This document shows, one piece after another, positions 52,402 through 58,995 of a stretch of DNA of 58,995 bases (position 1 is the first letter of the stretch; each line of letters opens with the position of its first letter). This stretch comes from Rhodoplanes elegans (lineage in GTDB: Bacteria > Pseudomonadota > Alphaproteobacteria > Rhizobiales > Xanthobacteraceae). The DNA lies in NCBI RefSeq assembly GCF_016653355.1, contig NZ_NHSK01000059.1:1-58995 (forward strand), written 5' to 3'. The position numbers and the translations under genes are program-made. The notes beneath the pieces were generated by a model. That model saw only the letters and a list, made by a program, of their open reading frames with translations. It was not told the DNA's origin and did no database searches.

Positions 52402-53582
52402 CAGAGCCTCGTCATGGCTGCCGCTTCGAGCACCGGAACAGGGTTTGCGGTCCAGGCGTCGTCCACGCGGACGTTGTTGTTCAGCTTGCCGGGGCACTTT
52501 CGGTGCTCGGCCAGCCGGCTGGGCTGGATGTACTTGAACTCCCAGCTTTCCGTGACCGCGTGAAGGCAAGCGGCCAGGATGTTGAAGTCGGTCGGAGCAT
52601 AGTACCGGGAGCAAGGATCGCTCTTCGACGCCCTTGTTCGTTGGAAGTCGAGCCGCGGAACGCCGAGCCTATCCGTCTCCCGCAGGACGTTCTTGCACTC
52701 GATCGTCAAGAACGGCCCGTCCTTGAGCCGCACACGGAGGTCCGGGGCTCCCTCGTCATCGATCCGCTCACAATGCGTGATGCCGGGTGTGCGCTTGAGC
52801 ACGTCGGCAAGGTGCCTCTCCGCCACCCATCCTCGCACTGCCATCTTCAAGCGCCGAGCCGTCGCGATGAGATCGAGAATATCGTCGGAGCCCAGGTCCA
52901 GCTCCTTCGTGAGCGGGTGGCTTGCGATCTCCTCGACAGCTTCGGCTTCGCTCGGGGTCGTGGGGGCTCCGGTGAAGAGGCCCCGCTTCTGCGCCAGTAG
53001 CTGCCGGTTGCCAGGGTCGAGCCCTTGAGCGGCACGCTCGAACCGGATCAGGTCCAAGAGGTGCTCGGACGTGCCCCCGACGAGGACCTCGATCGGCTGG
53101 TCCTCGCGACCGACGCGGCTCCGCTCCCACGCATGCCATCCGGCCTTGCGGATCTGCTCAGCTTGGCTGTCCTTGTACTCGATGCGGATGAAGAACTTGG
53201 TGGGGTTGTGCATCTCCGGGTCGACGGCGACGAAGTGGCCGTCCTCCGGTGAGATGCCGAGAAAGATGGTGGTGTAGAGACCGAGCGGGTCCTGCCAGAT
53301 GTCGTGGACGTTGTCGGCGAGCTTGCTGCCGTACTTCACCTGGAAGCTCCGCTCGTCCGTCGGCCGGTTCTTGGTCGGGGTCCGGGTCGCAAGGAACGCA
53401 TACGCCACGACGCCCATCCGCTCGCCGCTGCGGGTCTCGAACGTGATGATGAATGGCGCTTGGTCGGGCTCCGAGCAGTAGATGATGCGGCAGCCCTCGC
53501 CTTCGAGCGCGTCGCGCATGAACCGGACCAGTGGCTCCCGGTCGGCGCGTTGGACGCGGTATGTGCGTGGGCTACGGAACAC
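52401..53582 (-). CDS. Predicted type II restriction endonuclease partner
   Basis: A 393-aa protein coupled to the m5C methyltransferase. No family name comes to mind with certainty. The N-terminal half (PFIITFETRSGERMGVVAYAF, FQVKYGSKLADNVHDIWQDP, GLYTTIFLGISPE) looks like a domain seen beside Dcm-type methyltransferases. The C-terminal half carries a PD-(D/E)XK nuclease motif: PDLRVRL, then 8 residues later the strand FLTIECK (Asp, Glu-x-Lys). Translation order endonuclease then methylase, with Vsr opposite, is a standard restriction-modification layout. The endonuclease role is an inference from motif and context. Confidence 0.72.
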   Translation of the reverse strand: MFRSPRTYRVQRADREPLVRFMRDALEGEGCRIIYCSEPDQAPFIITFETRSGERMGVVAYAFLATRTPTKNRPTDERSFQVKYGSKLADNVHDIWQDPLGLYTTIFLGISPEDGHFVAVDPEMHNPTKFFIRIEYKDSQAEQIRKAGWHAWERSRVGREDQPIEVLVGGTSEHLLDLIRFERAAQGLDPGNRQLLAQKRGLFTGAPTTPSEAEAVEEIASHPLTKELDLGSDDILDLIATARRLKMAVRGWVAERHLADVLKRTPGITHCERIDDEGAPDLRVRLKDGPFLTIECKNVLRETDRLGVPRLDFQRTRASKSDPCSRYYAPTDFNILAACLHAVTESWEFKYIQPSRLAEHRKCPGKLNNNVRVDDAWTANPVPVLEAAAMTRL

Positions 53583-53665
53583 GGCTCATCATCCTCGCCG
53601 GCCTTGTACACGAGTCGTTCGTGTCGGGAAGGGATGGCCGATTGTGGGGGCGCCGGAAGCCCGCA

Positions 53666-53686
53666 GCAAGCCCCGCGGGGGCTTGC
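53666..53686. terminator. Hairpin upstream of the endonuclease gene / downstream of resolvase
   Basis: GCAAGCCCC (53666-53674), loop GCG, GGGGCTTGC (53678-53686). It lies between the resolvase stop (53735) and the endonuclease start (53582), both minus. There is no U-tract, so termination is uncertain, but it may separate the two units. Confidence 0.45.
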
Positions 53687-53734
53687 GGGGACGAGCTGTG
53701 CCGACCGGTGCCCGCAGAAATGACGCCACGGCGC

Positions 53735-54385
53735 CTAAGCGGCGGCGCCCCTGGCTTCCCACTGGGCCAACACCCTCTCCGCGTCCGCCGGGTCGTTCTT
53801 GATCCTGTAGACGGTCTGTCGGCTCAGGCCGGTGGTCTTGGCGACGCGGGTGATCTCGACGCCCTGCCCGAGCAGGTCCCGGACCTCGGCGAACTGCTTC
53901 CGGGTGTAGCTCGGCTTCCGGCCGAGGTAGCGGTGATCCTCTCGGCCCTTCGCGGCCTCGATGCCGGCCCGCTGGGCTTCCTTGATCGCCTCGGCGTTCG
54001 CCTGTGCGGTCGCGGCCATGAAGGCGATCAGCGCGTCCCGCACGGCCTGTTGCATCGGGTCCGTGGTGGCGCCGTCGAAGGTCAGGTTGTTGATGACGGT
54101 GCGGATGACGACGCCACGGCGCATGAAGTCCCGGATGGTGTCGCAGACGTCGGCGTAGTTCCGCCCGAGCCGGTCGACCCACCGCACCACCAGGACGTCG
54201 CCGGCCCGGAGCATGTCGAACAGCCGCCGCCCCTGCGGACGATCGCGCAGCCGAGTGCTGATCCCGGAGACGCCATGATCGGCGACGACCTCGTCGATCT
54301 TGAACCCGGCCGCCTCGGCGTGGGCTCGCTGGTGGTCGAGGGTCTGCTCGGCGGTCGAGACGCGGGCGTAGAGGATGGTGGACAT
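53735..54385 (-). CDS. Serine recombinase (resolvase/invertase family)
   Basis: A 216-aa recombinase. Start at 54385 (MSTILYARVS) with GGAG 6 nt upstream. Catalytic Ser10 in YARVSTAEQ; arginine and acidic signatures in RLRDRPQGRRLFDMLRAGDVLVVRWVDRLGR; dimer helix E; C-terminal helix-turn-helix LGQGVEITRVAKTTGLSRQTVYRI. Its size fits Tn3-type resolvases or small invertases. A 13-bp inverted repeat lies just upstream of the start and is probably its res/operator site. No transposase is nearby, so its job may be island multimer resolution. Confidence 0.9.
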   Translation of the reverse strand: MSTILYARVSTAEQTLDHQRAHAEAAGFKIDEVVADHGVSGISTRLRDRPQGRRLFDMLRAGDVLVVRWVDRLGRNYADVCDTIRDFMRRGVVIRTVINNLTFDGATTDPMQQAVRDALIAFMAATAQANAEAIKEAQRAGIEAAKGREDHRYLGRKPSYTRKQFAEVRDLLGQGVEITRVAKTTGLSRQTVYRIKNDPADAERVLAQWEARGAAA

Positions 54386-54399
54386 GGCAGGCTCCGAGA

Positions 54400-54462
54400 C
54401 GTCCGTACGGGTCACGTCCGCACAGTAGCCTGTCCGTAGATCGATTTCAACCCGTACGGACG
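54400..54462. promoter_or_regulatory. Inverted-repeat site upstream of the resolvase gene
   Basis: CGTCCGTACGGGT (54400-54412) and ACCCGTACGGACG (54450-54462) are perfect 13-bp complements, 37 bp apart, each built round the palindrome CCGTACGG. Partial copies (ACGTCCGCA, TGTCCGTAG) lie between. It begins 15 bp from the resolvase start, the position of a res site or autoregulatory operator. Confidence 0.6.
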
Positions 54463-54575
54463 CCGGAAACGAGCACCTCCGCGACGTCCGCGAGGGTATA
54501 CCCTTGGGGACATTTCGGCGTGATTGTCGCGGGCCCTGCGGTGCCGTATCTCAGGCGCAACCTGGGGAATGCCAG

Positions 54576-55316
54576 ATGATGCGCCTTGCCGTCCTAGTCG
54601 CGATCTCCGTCGTTGCGGGCTCCACCGCCGAAGCGGAGACGTTTTCGATCCGATGCACTCACTCCAAGTTCACGGCACCAAGGTTCTCGCCCTATCACGC
54701 GACCTTCGATCTCGACGCGAAGCTGATCCTCTTCGAGCCCGCCACCGGACAAGCTCGCCCGGCCACGATCCGAAGCTCGGACGACCAGAAGGTCTTGTTT
54801 TCGGTCCACGGCGACGGTGGTGACCTGGAGTTGACGTGGGACCGATCCGAGAACGTATTGGTGTGGCCAGGTTTCATTGGCGACGAGCTGAGACCAGCGC
54901 TTCGGCACGTTTGCGAGATCACCGAGACGAGGACCATGGTCTCGGGGCGCGACGACGTGCCAGGGCGTGCCGAAGATGGGATGCCCCCGTTCTCCCTTCG
55001 CTGCCACGGGGACCAGGGCCCGTTCTTCTTCACCTTCGATCCGCGGACCAGGAAGGCGTTGATGGAAGGCTACCACTACGGCGGAGCCTATGCAGGAACG
55101 ATCCGGGAGGCCGACGCCGAGAACGTGGCGTTTTCTCTCGACACCCTCGGATTGAGTGGTTCTTGGCGCCGACGCGACCGAACGCTGACGATGACGGGAT
55201 ATAGCGATGATCCGGCCCGTCGGGCCACGGCCGAATGCAATGAGATCGGTGTCCGCTCGATCATGCACGTCTTGTGTGCGGGGCCTGGTCGGGTCCGAGC
55301 GGAGCTGTGCAAATGA
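54576..55316 (+). CDS. Secreted hypothetical protein of the island
   Basis: A 246-aa protein from ATG 54576 (a second Met follows at once), behind TGGGGAAT. A signal peptide is clear (MRLAVLVAISVVAGSTAEAETF). The mature part shows two similar-looking halves, IRCTHSKFTAPRFSPYHATFDLDAKLILFEP and LRCHGDQGPFFFTFDPRTRKALMEGY, each ending near SWRR or ELTWDR, so it may be an internal duplication of a lipocalin-like or beta-sandwich unit. Several cysteines (C in IRCTH, HVCEI, LRCHG, AECNE, LCAGP) suggest disulfides. I recognise no family. GC content and codon use are visibly lower than in the chromosomal neighbours. Confidence 0.6.
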   Translation: MMRLAVLVAISVVAGSTAEAETFSIRCTHSKFTAPRFSPYHATFDLDAKLILFEPATGQARPATIRSSDDQKVLFSVHGDGGDLELTWDRSENVLVWPGFIGDELRPALRHVCEITETRTMVSGRDDVPGRAEDGMPPFSLRCHGDQGPFFFTFDPRTRKALMEGYHYGGAYAGTIREADAENVAFSLDTLGLSGSWRRRDRTLTMTGYSDDPARRATAECNEIGVRSIMHVLCAGPGRVRAELCK

Positions 55317-55855
55317 CACTCGCACGGCCTCTCAGCCCGATAGACGATGTCGCTTAGGGGCAGACCCTCAACACGGGGAGGCTCGACCAGCGGGTCCGGG
55401 CTGACGTGCTGTCCGGGCAGTAGATCAACAATCCACCGCGTCCACCGGTTTGTTCGTTTGGGCCGGGCGGGGGGACTTGGCGAGGCGGCGCGGATCGAGG
55501 GGGCGGCTCGGAAATTGTCGCCAAAACATGCCGGGCCGTTTCCCCACGGGTCCCATCCGCGGGTCCCCCGGCGCTCTGCTACGCTCCCGGATGGCCGTGA
55601 ACGGACGCGCTCCGATCGGCGGTGAAGCCGGCCGGGCAGACGTGAAATCGTCCTCGGGCGCGGGGCAGATAACGTATTGTGTAGTCAATGAAAAATGCCG
55701 GCGTTCAGCGTTCACGGCCTATGAAGAACATGAACGGTGAAGCGTCGGGCAAGGCGAAGCACCAAGGTGACTTCTTGGGGCGACTGTGACCGCCGTGAAC
55801 GCGCCGGCCGGGGCGGGTGTCGGACCCGCTGTCTCCCGGTCGGTCGCGTGGTCGC
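55317..55855. other. Intergenic region inside the island
   Basis: About 540 bp between convergent genes, the secreted protein (plus) and the AAA ATPase (minus). No ORF shows family resemblance. A short reading frame at 55688-55789 (33 codons, MKNAGVQRSRPM) lacks a ribosome-binding site and cannot be supported. The DNA has a locally AT-rich patch at 55670-55700. Confidence 0.4.
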
Positions 55856-56929
55856 TCAGAAGTCGTTGTGTGCGTCGTCCTCGTCGGCCTCCGCGACATC
55901 GGGGAAGGCGTCCAGGCCGCTCTCGCTCGCCCGCGCCGCCTCCACGCATCGCTTCCAGTCCGGCGCCTTGATGAGCCCGCGGGCGATGGCGGTGTTCTTC
56001 AGGCCCGACAGCTTGCCGGTCGACACGCCCAAGGCCTTCGCGAGGTCCGCGTCACGTCCGTAGCGGCAGGTCTTCACCAGGGTGACGACCCGCCCCAGCT
56101 CGGCGTCCTCGCTCTCCTTCCACCGCCACCGCAGCGTCCCGTCGGCGGCCTCTTCCAGCCACGCACTGGTCTCCACGATGGTGTCGTTCCGGCGCCCGCG
56201 GAACTTCGTGAACGCCAGATCGAAGGCGGCTGTGTACCGGGACGCGACGCCACTGTTCGCCTTGAGGCCGATGATCGCCTCGAAGGTCGTCGCGATCTTC
56301 GACGACCCGCGGTAGCTCTCGCCGCCCTTGTTGGAGTGGTGGACCAGGATGGTGGCGATCCCCGCCTGCTTCATGCGGAGCAGGAAGGTCAGCACCGGGT
56401 TCATCGCCCCGGCGTCGTTCTCGTCGTCGACCCCGGCGAGGACCGAGAAGTTGTCGAGGATCACGAGGTCCGCCTTCATGCCGCGGGCGCGGGCATAGAT
56501 CGTCTGCTGCCCTTCCGGCGTGGCGATGTCCGGGAACGACGCCTCCGGGTCCTGATGACTGCGCACCAGGAGCCGCAGGTTCTTCGCCGCCGCGTCCACG
56601 TCCAGGCCCTCGACGGCGTCCTTCAGGACCACGAGGCGGTCCTTCAGGTCCGCCAGCGCCATCTCACCGTCCACGTAGAGGACGCGGAAGGGGTGCGGCG
56701 CCTTCCATCCGAGGAACTTGCCGCCGCCGGCCGCCGCGAGCGCGATCGACAGGGCCGCCATGGTCTTGCCGACGCCGGGCGCCGCCCAGAGCATCAGGCT
56801 CTCGCCCTGCTTCATCAGCGGGTCGAGGATGTAGTCGCGGACCGGGAGGTCCACGCTCAGCAGGTCACCGAGGGACAGCGAGCGAAGGCGAGCGCCATCG
56901 TCCGCCCCACGGTCATTCCGTTGGGTCAT
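55856..56929 (-). CDS. RepA/DnaB-like AAA ATPase
   Basis: A 357-aa P-loop ATPase; ATG 56929 is favoured over the in-frame GTG 56935 because of AGGTGA. Walker A is LMLWAAPGVGKTMAAL (K55), Walker B ADLVILDNFS, followed by a sensor region ILVHHSNKGGESYRGSSKI typical of RecA-fold plasmid helicases (RSF1010 RepA-like). The C-terminal part (VVTLVKTCRYGRDADLAKALGVSTGKLSGLKNTAI) is a winged-helix-like segment. It sits just before an array of five spaced repeats and after the BRO-N gene, which suggests a replication role for an excised circular form. Confidence 0.8.
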   Translation of the reverse strand: MTQRNDRGADDGARLRSLSLGDLLSVDLPVRDYILDPLMKQGESLMLWAAPGVGKTMAALSIALAAAGGGKFLGWKAPHPFRVLYVDGEMALADLKDRLVVLKDAVEGLDVDAAAKNLRLLVRSHQDPEASFPDIATPEGQQTIYARARGMKADLVILDNFSVLAGVDDENDAGAMNPVLTFLLRMKQAGIATILVHHSNKGGESYRGSSKIATTFEAIIGLKANSGVASRYTAAFDLAFTKFRGRRNDTIVETSAWLEEAADGTLRWRWKESEDAELGRVVTLVKTCRYGRDADLAKALGVSTGKLSGLKNTAIARGLIKAPDWKRCVEAARASESGLDAFPDVAEADEDDAHNDF

Positions 56930-57004
56930 GTTCACCTGTTCGAGGTTGAGGTGGTGGTCGCCAAGCGGCCGGCCGAGCCCGTGAACGGGCAGGGCGGACC
57001 GATC

Positions 57005-57294
57005 TAGGCTGTTAGTGTCCCAATTGCCATTCTGGGCTGCGGGGCGAGATTGTGCTGCCGAGAGTTGAGCGTTCCAGGCTGCTATTGTAGGCCCGATTGA
57101 TCGGCGGCCGGGCGGAGGCCGGGCCGGTCCACACGGTCCACGTTTATGCTGTTGCTCACCCTTCTGCGCCGCTCGGCTTCGGGCGGCACGAGGCGGGTCC
57201 GACGTAGGCTATTACGCAACCTGATTACTTTAGGTCGTGGCGCCGGTTCTCTCCCGGATCGGTCGAGCGCCCCGGTCTAGCCTATTACTCACCC
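57005..57294. repeat. Five degenerate 17-bp repeats spaced about 70 bp apart
   Basis: Copies begin at 57005 (TAGGCTGTTAGTGTCCC), 57075 (CAGGCTGCTATTGTAGG), 57145 (TATGCTGTTGCTCACCC), 57205 (TAGGCTATTACGCAACC) and 57278 (TAGCCTATTACTCACCC). Consensus TAGGCTRTTACTCACCC. Intervals are 70, 70, 60 and 73 bp. Copies 1, 3 and 4 also share GG(A/T)CC-type sequence just upstream. The array fills the 56930-57288 gap between the AAA ATPase and BRO-N genes (both minus); the last copy overlaps the BRO-N stop codon. Iteron-like, but spaced wider than classic iterons. Confidence 0.55.
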
Positions 57295-57642
57295 GGTTTC
57301 GCCAGTCGCGGTCGCGCCCACCTCCACGGTCGCCGGGTCGGCGCCCGCCAGGACGTAGCCGCCCGTCTTGCGGATCGCCGGCAGCACCTCGCGGGTCACC
57401 CAGTCCTTGAAGGGGGCGGCGGTCGGCGCGTCGGACCGCAGGATGAGCTTGTAGAGCCCACTCTCGGACACGGCCGTCGCGCCGAGCCCCCGCAAACCCC
57501 GTACCTGAGACGGGGTAACGCCCCGCCTCTCGTCGGCGTCCAGCTTCCGGGTGTGGGTGTTCGTTCCCTTCTCCAGTCCGAGACCCAGCGCCGCGCACAC
57601 ATCCGTCGCCAGGAACCAGGGCGCCCCGTCGAGGGTCACCAC
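57289..57642 (-). CDS. BRO-N domain (prophage antirepressor-type) protein
   Basis: A 117-aa protein with the BRO-N fold: VTLDGAPWFLATDVCAALGL, the THTRKLDADERRGV loop, VSESGLYKLILRSDAPTAAPFKDWVTREVLPAIRKTGGY. This is the DNA-binding module of phage antirepressors and poxvirus/baculovirus BRO proteins. A GTG at 57642 (or the one before it) is the only start in this frame, and the usual first strand of the domain is missing, so the gene may be truncated at its 5' end. No C-terminal ANT or KilA-C domain follows. A stretch resembling its first codons is found 74 bp upstream in another frame. Confidence 0.75.
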   Translation of the reverse strand: MVTLDGAPWFLATDVCAALGLGLEKGTNTHTRKLDADERRGVTPSQVRGLRGLGATAVSESGLYKLILRSDAPTAAPFKDWVTREVLPAIRKTGGYVLAGADPATVEVGATATGETG

Positions 57643-58025
57643 GCGGACCTTGTGGGTGGTCTCCAGCCCGTCGATCCGCGTGGTAGCGCGTTGGGCGTTC
57701 CGTCAAGGCCCACCACCCGCAGAATGCCGATGATCTCCTGTCCCCGGAACCGGACGCTCAGGTTGTAACCCCCAGGTCAGGCCTGGGGGAAACGAGGGCG
57801 GGAGGGGCGCTAGACCCACGGTCCATTCGTGGGGCTTCCCAGACATACCTCGATGCGATGAGCTGCACGCGGAGCGTTGCCGCCTTGCGTTCAATGTCGC
57901 TCGTCAGCCGTTGCTTCCTGTCCACCGGTTTGCTACATGGACGCCACCGGCCGACTTGCCGTGCGATCGGAAAAGTCTCTTCCGTTCAATGCCTTGTGGT
58001 CCATGGCGCGGCGCGATCCGCCGTT
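57643..58025. other. Right end of the island, non-coding
   Basis: About 380 bp. It contains a second, out-of-frame copy of the BRO-N start segment (57693-57716), a hairpin CCCCCAGG-tcagg-CCTGGGGG (57769-57789), and a TGCTACATG copy (57931-57939) matching the repeats beside attL. I see no gene. Confidence 0.5.
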
Positions 58026-58067
58026 TCCCCTAGGGAGCGCCATCGGCCTTCAAGGCCTTGATCCTCC
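58026..58067. repeat. attR: right 42-bp direct repeat of the genomic island
   Basis: Repeats attL with one mismatch, including the last 17 nt of tRNA-Glu (TCCCCTAGGGAGCGCCA). The flanking 58068-58144 chromosomal DNA carries no gene before the dienelactone-hydrolase-like stop. Confidence 0.92.
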
Positions 58068-58144
58068 TGAAAATATTCTACGTCCGCCGCGCCCTCGTGG
58101 TTGCGCTTCGTCCGCGTCGGTTTGGGCGCTCGCGTGACCGCGCC

Positions 58145-58995
58145 TCACCGCCCGCCGAGTTGCTCCGCGAAGAAGTTTCGCGCCGTCGCGATGGCGTCGG
58201 CGCGCGCGGCTGCGTTGGCCGGAATGTTCTGGCGGGTGCGGCCGGGGTCGTCGAAATCGTGGGTCGCGCCCGGATAGAGGGTCAGCGTGATGTCCCCGCC
58301 GGCGGCGCGGCTCCGCTCCACCAGGGTGACGCACCGTTTCGGCGAGACGTCCTCGTCGGCGTCGCCGATCAGAACCCGGACGGGCGCGTACGGCCGAAGG
58401 CCGGCCTTGAAGGCGCCCATCAGGCCGCAGCCGGGATAGAACACCAGCGCGGCCCGGAACCCGGTCGCCGGCGTCGCCGCGGTCCGGCTCGGCCCGGCGT
58501 CTTGCGGCCCGGCGCCTCGCGGCGAGGGAGCCTGCGGCCCGTACCCGCGCGGGCGAGCGCCCTGCGGCCCGACCTCTCGCGGCTCCGCCCCGCGAGGCGC
58601 GGCCGCCATCGCGGCCAGCACGGCGCTGCCGCCGTTCGACCAGCCCTGCAGGCCGATGCGATCGGCGATCACGTCGTCCCGGCCGCGCAGCCAGGCGAGC
58701 GCCCCGTAGGCGTCGAGCGGCCGCACCGTCACCTCGTTCACCTCGGCCGGCCGCTGCGCATGCGTGCCGCGGGCGAAGCCGGCCGGAAAGCCGCGCGGCC
58801 CGAAGCCGTCGACCAGCACGGCGACATAGCCTTGCGCGGCCCAGAACCGGCCCCAGAAGGCGTGCCGCCGCGACAGGGTCGAAGCGTCGTAGCGACCCGC
58901 GGCGCGCGACGAGTAGGCGCCGCCGCGGCCGTGCATCATCACCACGGCGGGACGGCGGCCGTCGCCGGCCGGCGCGAACAGCCAGCCGACCAGGG
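58145..58995 (-). CDS. Dienelactone-hydrolase-like alpha/beta hydrolase (5' end beyond the window)
   Basis: The frame is open to the right edge (LVGWLFAPAGDGRRPAVVMMHG), so at least 283 residues are visible and the start is missing. Features: oxyanion region MMHGRGGAYSS, nucleophile in LQGWSNGGSAVL, acid segment LIGDADEDVSP and a late His in GATHDFDDPG, an intact Ser-Asp-His triad. Between the nucleophile and the next strand lies a low-complexity insert of about 35 residues, encoded by three 30-nt tandem repeats at 58501-58590. The sequence resembles DLH-family esterases. Confidence 0.88.
   Translation of the reverse strand, partial: LVGWLFAPAGDGRRPAVVMMHGRGGAYSSRAAGRYDASTLSRRHAFWGRFWAAQGYVAVLVDGFGPRGFPAGFARGTHAQRPAEVNEVTVRPLDAYGALAWLRGRDDVIADRIGLQGWSNGGSAVLAAMAAAPRGAEPREVGPQGARPRGYGPQAPSPRGAGPQDAGPSRTAATPATGFRAALVFYPGCGLMGAFKAGLRPYAPVRVLIGDADEDVSPKRCVTLVERSRAAGGDITLTLYPGATHDFDDPGRTRQNIPANAAARADAIATARNFFAEQLGGR
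58501..58590 (-). repeat. Three 30-nt tandem repeats within a hydrolase gene
   Basis: Units at 58501-58530, 58531-58560 and 58561-58590 each start C(C/T)TGCGGCCCG and continue with GC-rich variable sequence. On the minus strand they encode decapeptides containing GPQ and PRG. The period is divisible by three, so copy-number change would keep the frame. Confidence 0.7.

Larger units (their letters stand above)
48669..58067. mobile_element. tRNA-Glu-integrated genomic island (about 9.4 kb)
   Basis: Bounded by attL (48669-48710) and attR (58026-58067). Contents in order: tyrosine integrase, vsr, m5C methyltransferase, restriction-endonuclease-like gene, serine resolvase, secreted unknown, RepA/DnaB-like AAA ATPase, repeat array, BRO-N protein. 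There are no conjugation genes and no structural phage genes, so it is an integrative element or a remnant of a satellite or plasmid. It carries a restriction-modification cargo. Confidence 0.9.

Noticed and set aside
54504-54575. Upstream extension of the secreted island protein
   Set aside because: It would bury the signal peptide; ATG 54576 places it at the N-terminus.
55425-55740. Two opposing frames of about 96 codons in the island gap
   Set aside because: No ribosome-binding site, no family resemblance, mutually overlapping.
57005-57294. CRISPR array
   Set aside because: Only five degenerate repeats of 17 bp, no conserved 24-37 bp repeat, no cas genes.
57230-57706. A 158-codon minus-strand frame overlapping the BRO-N gene
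   Set aside because: Arg/Gly-rich shadow; the BRO-N frame has clear family motifs.

Overview
The window is a GC-rich chromosomal segment that reads as an alphaproteobacterium, probably of the order Hyphomicrobiales (Rhizobiales). The basis is the dnaG-rpoD pair, an alphaproteobacterial-type RpoH, a CHASE3 kinase followed by a HisKA_2 kinase, and many palindromic intergenic repeats of the kind common in that order. I cannot name a genus from sequence alone.

Layout. 1-3.1 kb: rpoD (cut by the window edge) downstream of dnaG, both on the minus strand. 3.8-12.9 kb: mixed housekeeping and signalling genes: an unrecognised hydrolase-like protein, a DUF1330 protein, an MltB-type transglycosylase, a Uma2 nuclease, a three-gene phosphorelay, a HlyU-family protein and a Spy/CpxP-like chaperone. 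13-18 kb, minus strand: a pyrimidine block running pyrK-like, pyrD-like, M20 carbamoylase/amidohydrolase, pyrE, HAD phosphatase. The class 1B (PyrD+PyrK) dihydroorotate dehydrogenase next to a carbamoyl-amino-acid hydrolase is unusual. 19-23 kb: a DctPQM TRAP transporter behind a strong sigma-70 promoter, then an XRE regulator.

23-40 kb: a compact selenium/formate block. The minus-strand operon holds tusA, a cysteine desulfurase overlapping selD, a transglutaminase-like protein and a TlpA-like thioredoxin with an apparent frameshift. The plus strand holds a three-subunit respiratory formate dehydrogenase (fdnGHI type). Its alpha subunit is interrupted by an in-frame UGA (28378-28380) followed at once by a bacterial SECIS hairpin, so the apparent two ORFs are one selenoprotein gene. 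It is followed by fdhE, selA, a SEL1-repeat gene, selB, selC, an unknown gene, a DsrE-family gene and a GcvH-like lipoyl-carrier gene. The selB reading frame runs through the whole of selC (tRNA-Sec, UCA) and ends in an ATGA overlap with the next gene.

40-48.6 kb: an esterase, an AraC regulator, a chemotaxis receptor, a BMP-family binding protein, rpoH with a clear terminator, and rluD divergent from a small membrane protein with which it shares a CATG start. At 48,610 lies tRNA-Glu(CUC). A genomic island of about 9.4 kb is inserted at its 3' end and is bounded by 42-bp direct repeats (48669-48710 and 58026-58067, one mismatch). It carries a tyrosine integrase, a Vsr-methyltransferase-endonuclease restriction block, a serine resolvase with an inverted-repeat site, a secreted protein, a RepA/DnaB-like AAA ATPase, five degenerate repeats spaced about 70 bp apart, and a BRO-N protein. 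The last gene, a dienelactone-hydrolase-like protein with a 30-nt tandem repeat, runs off the right edge.
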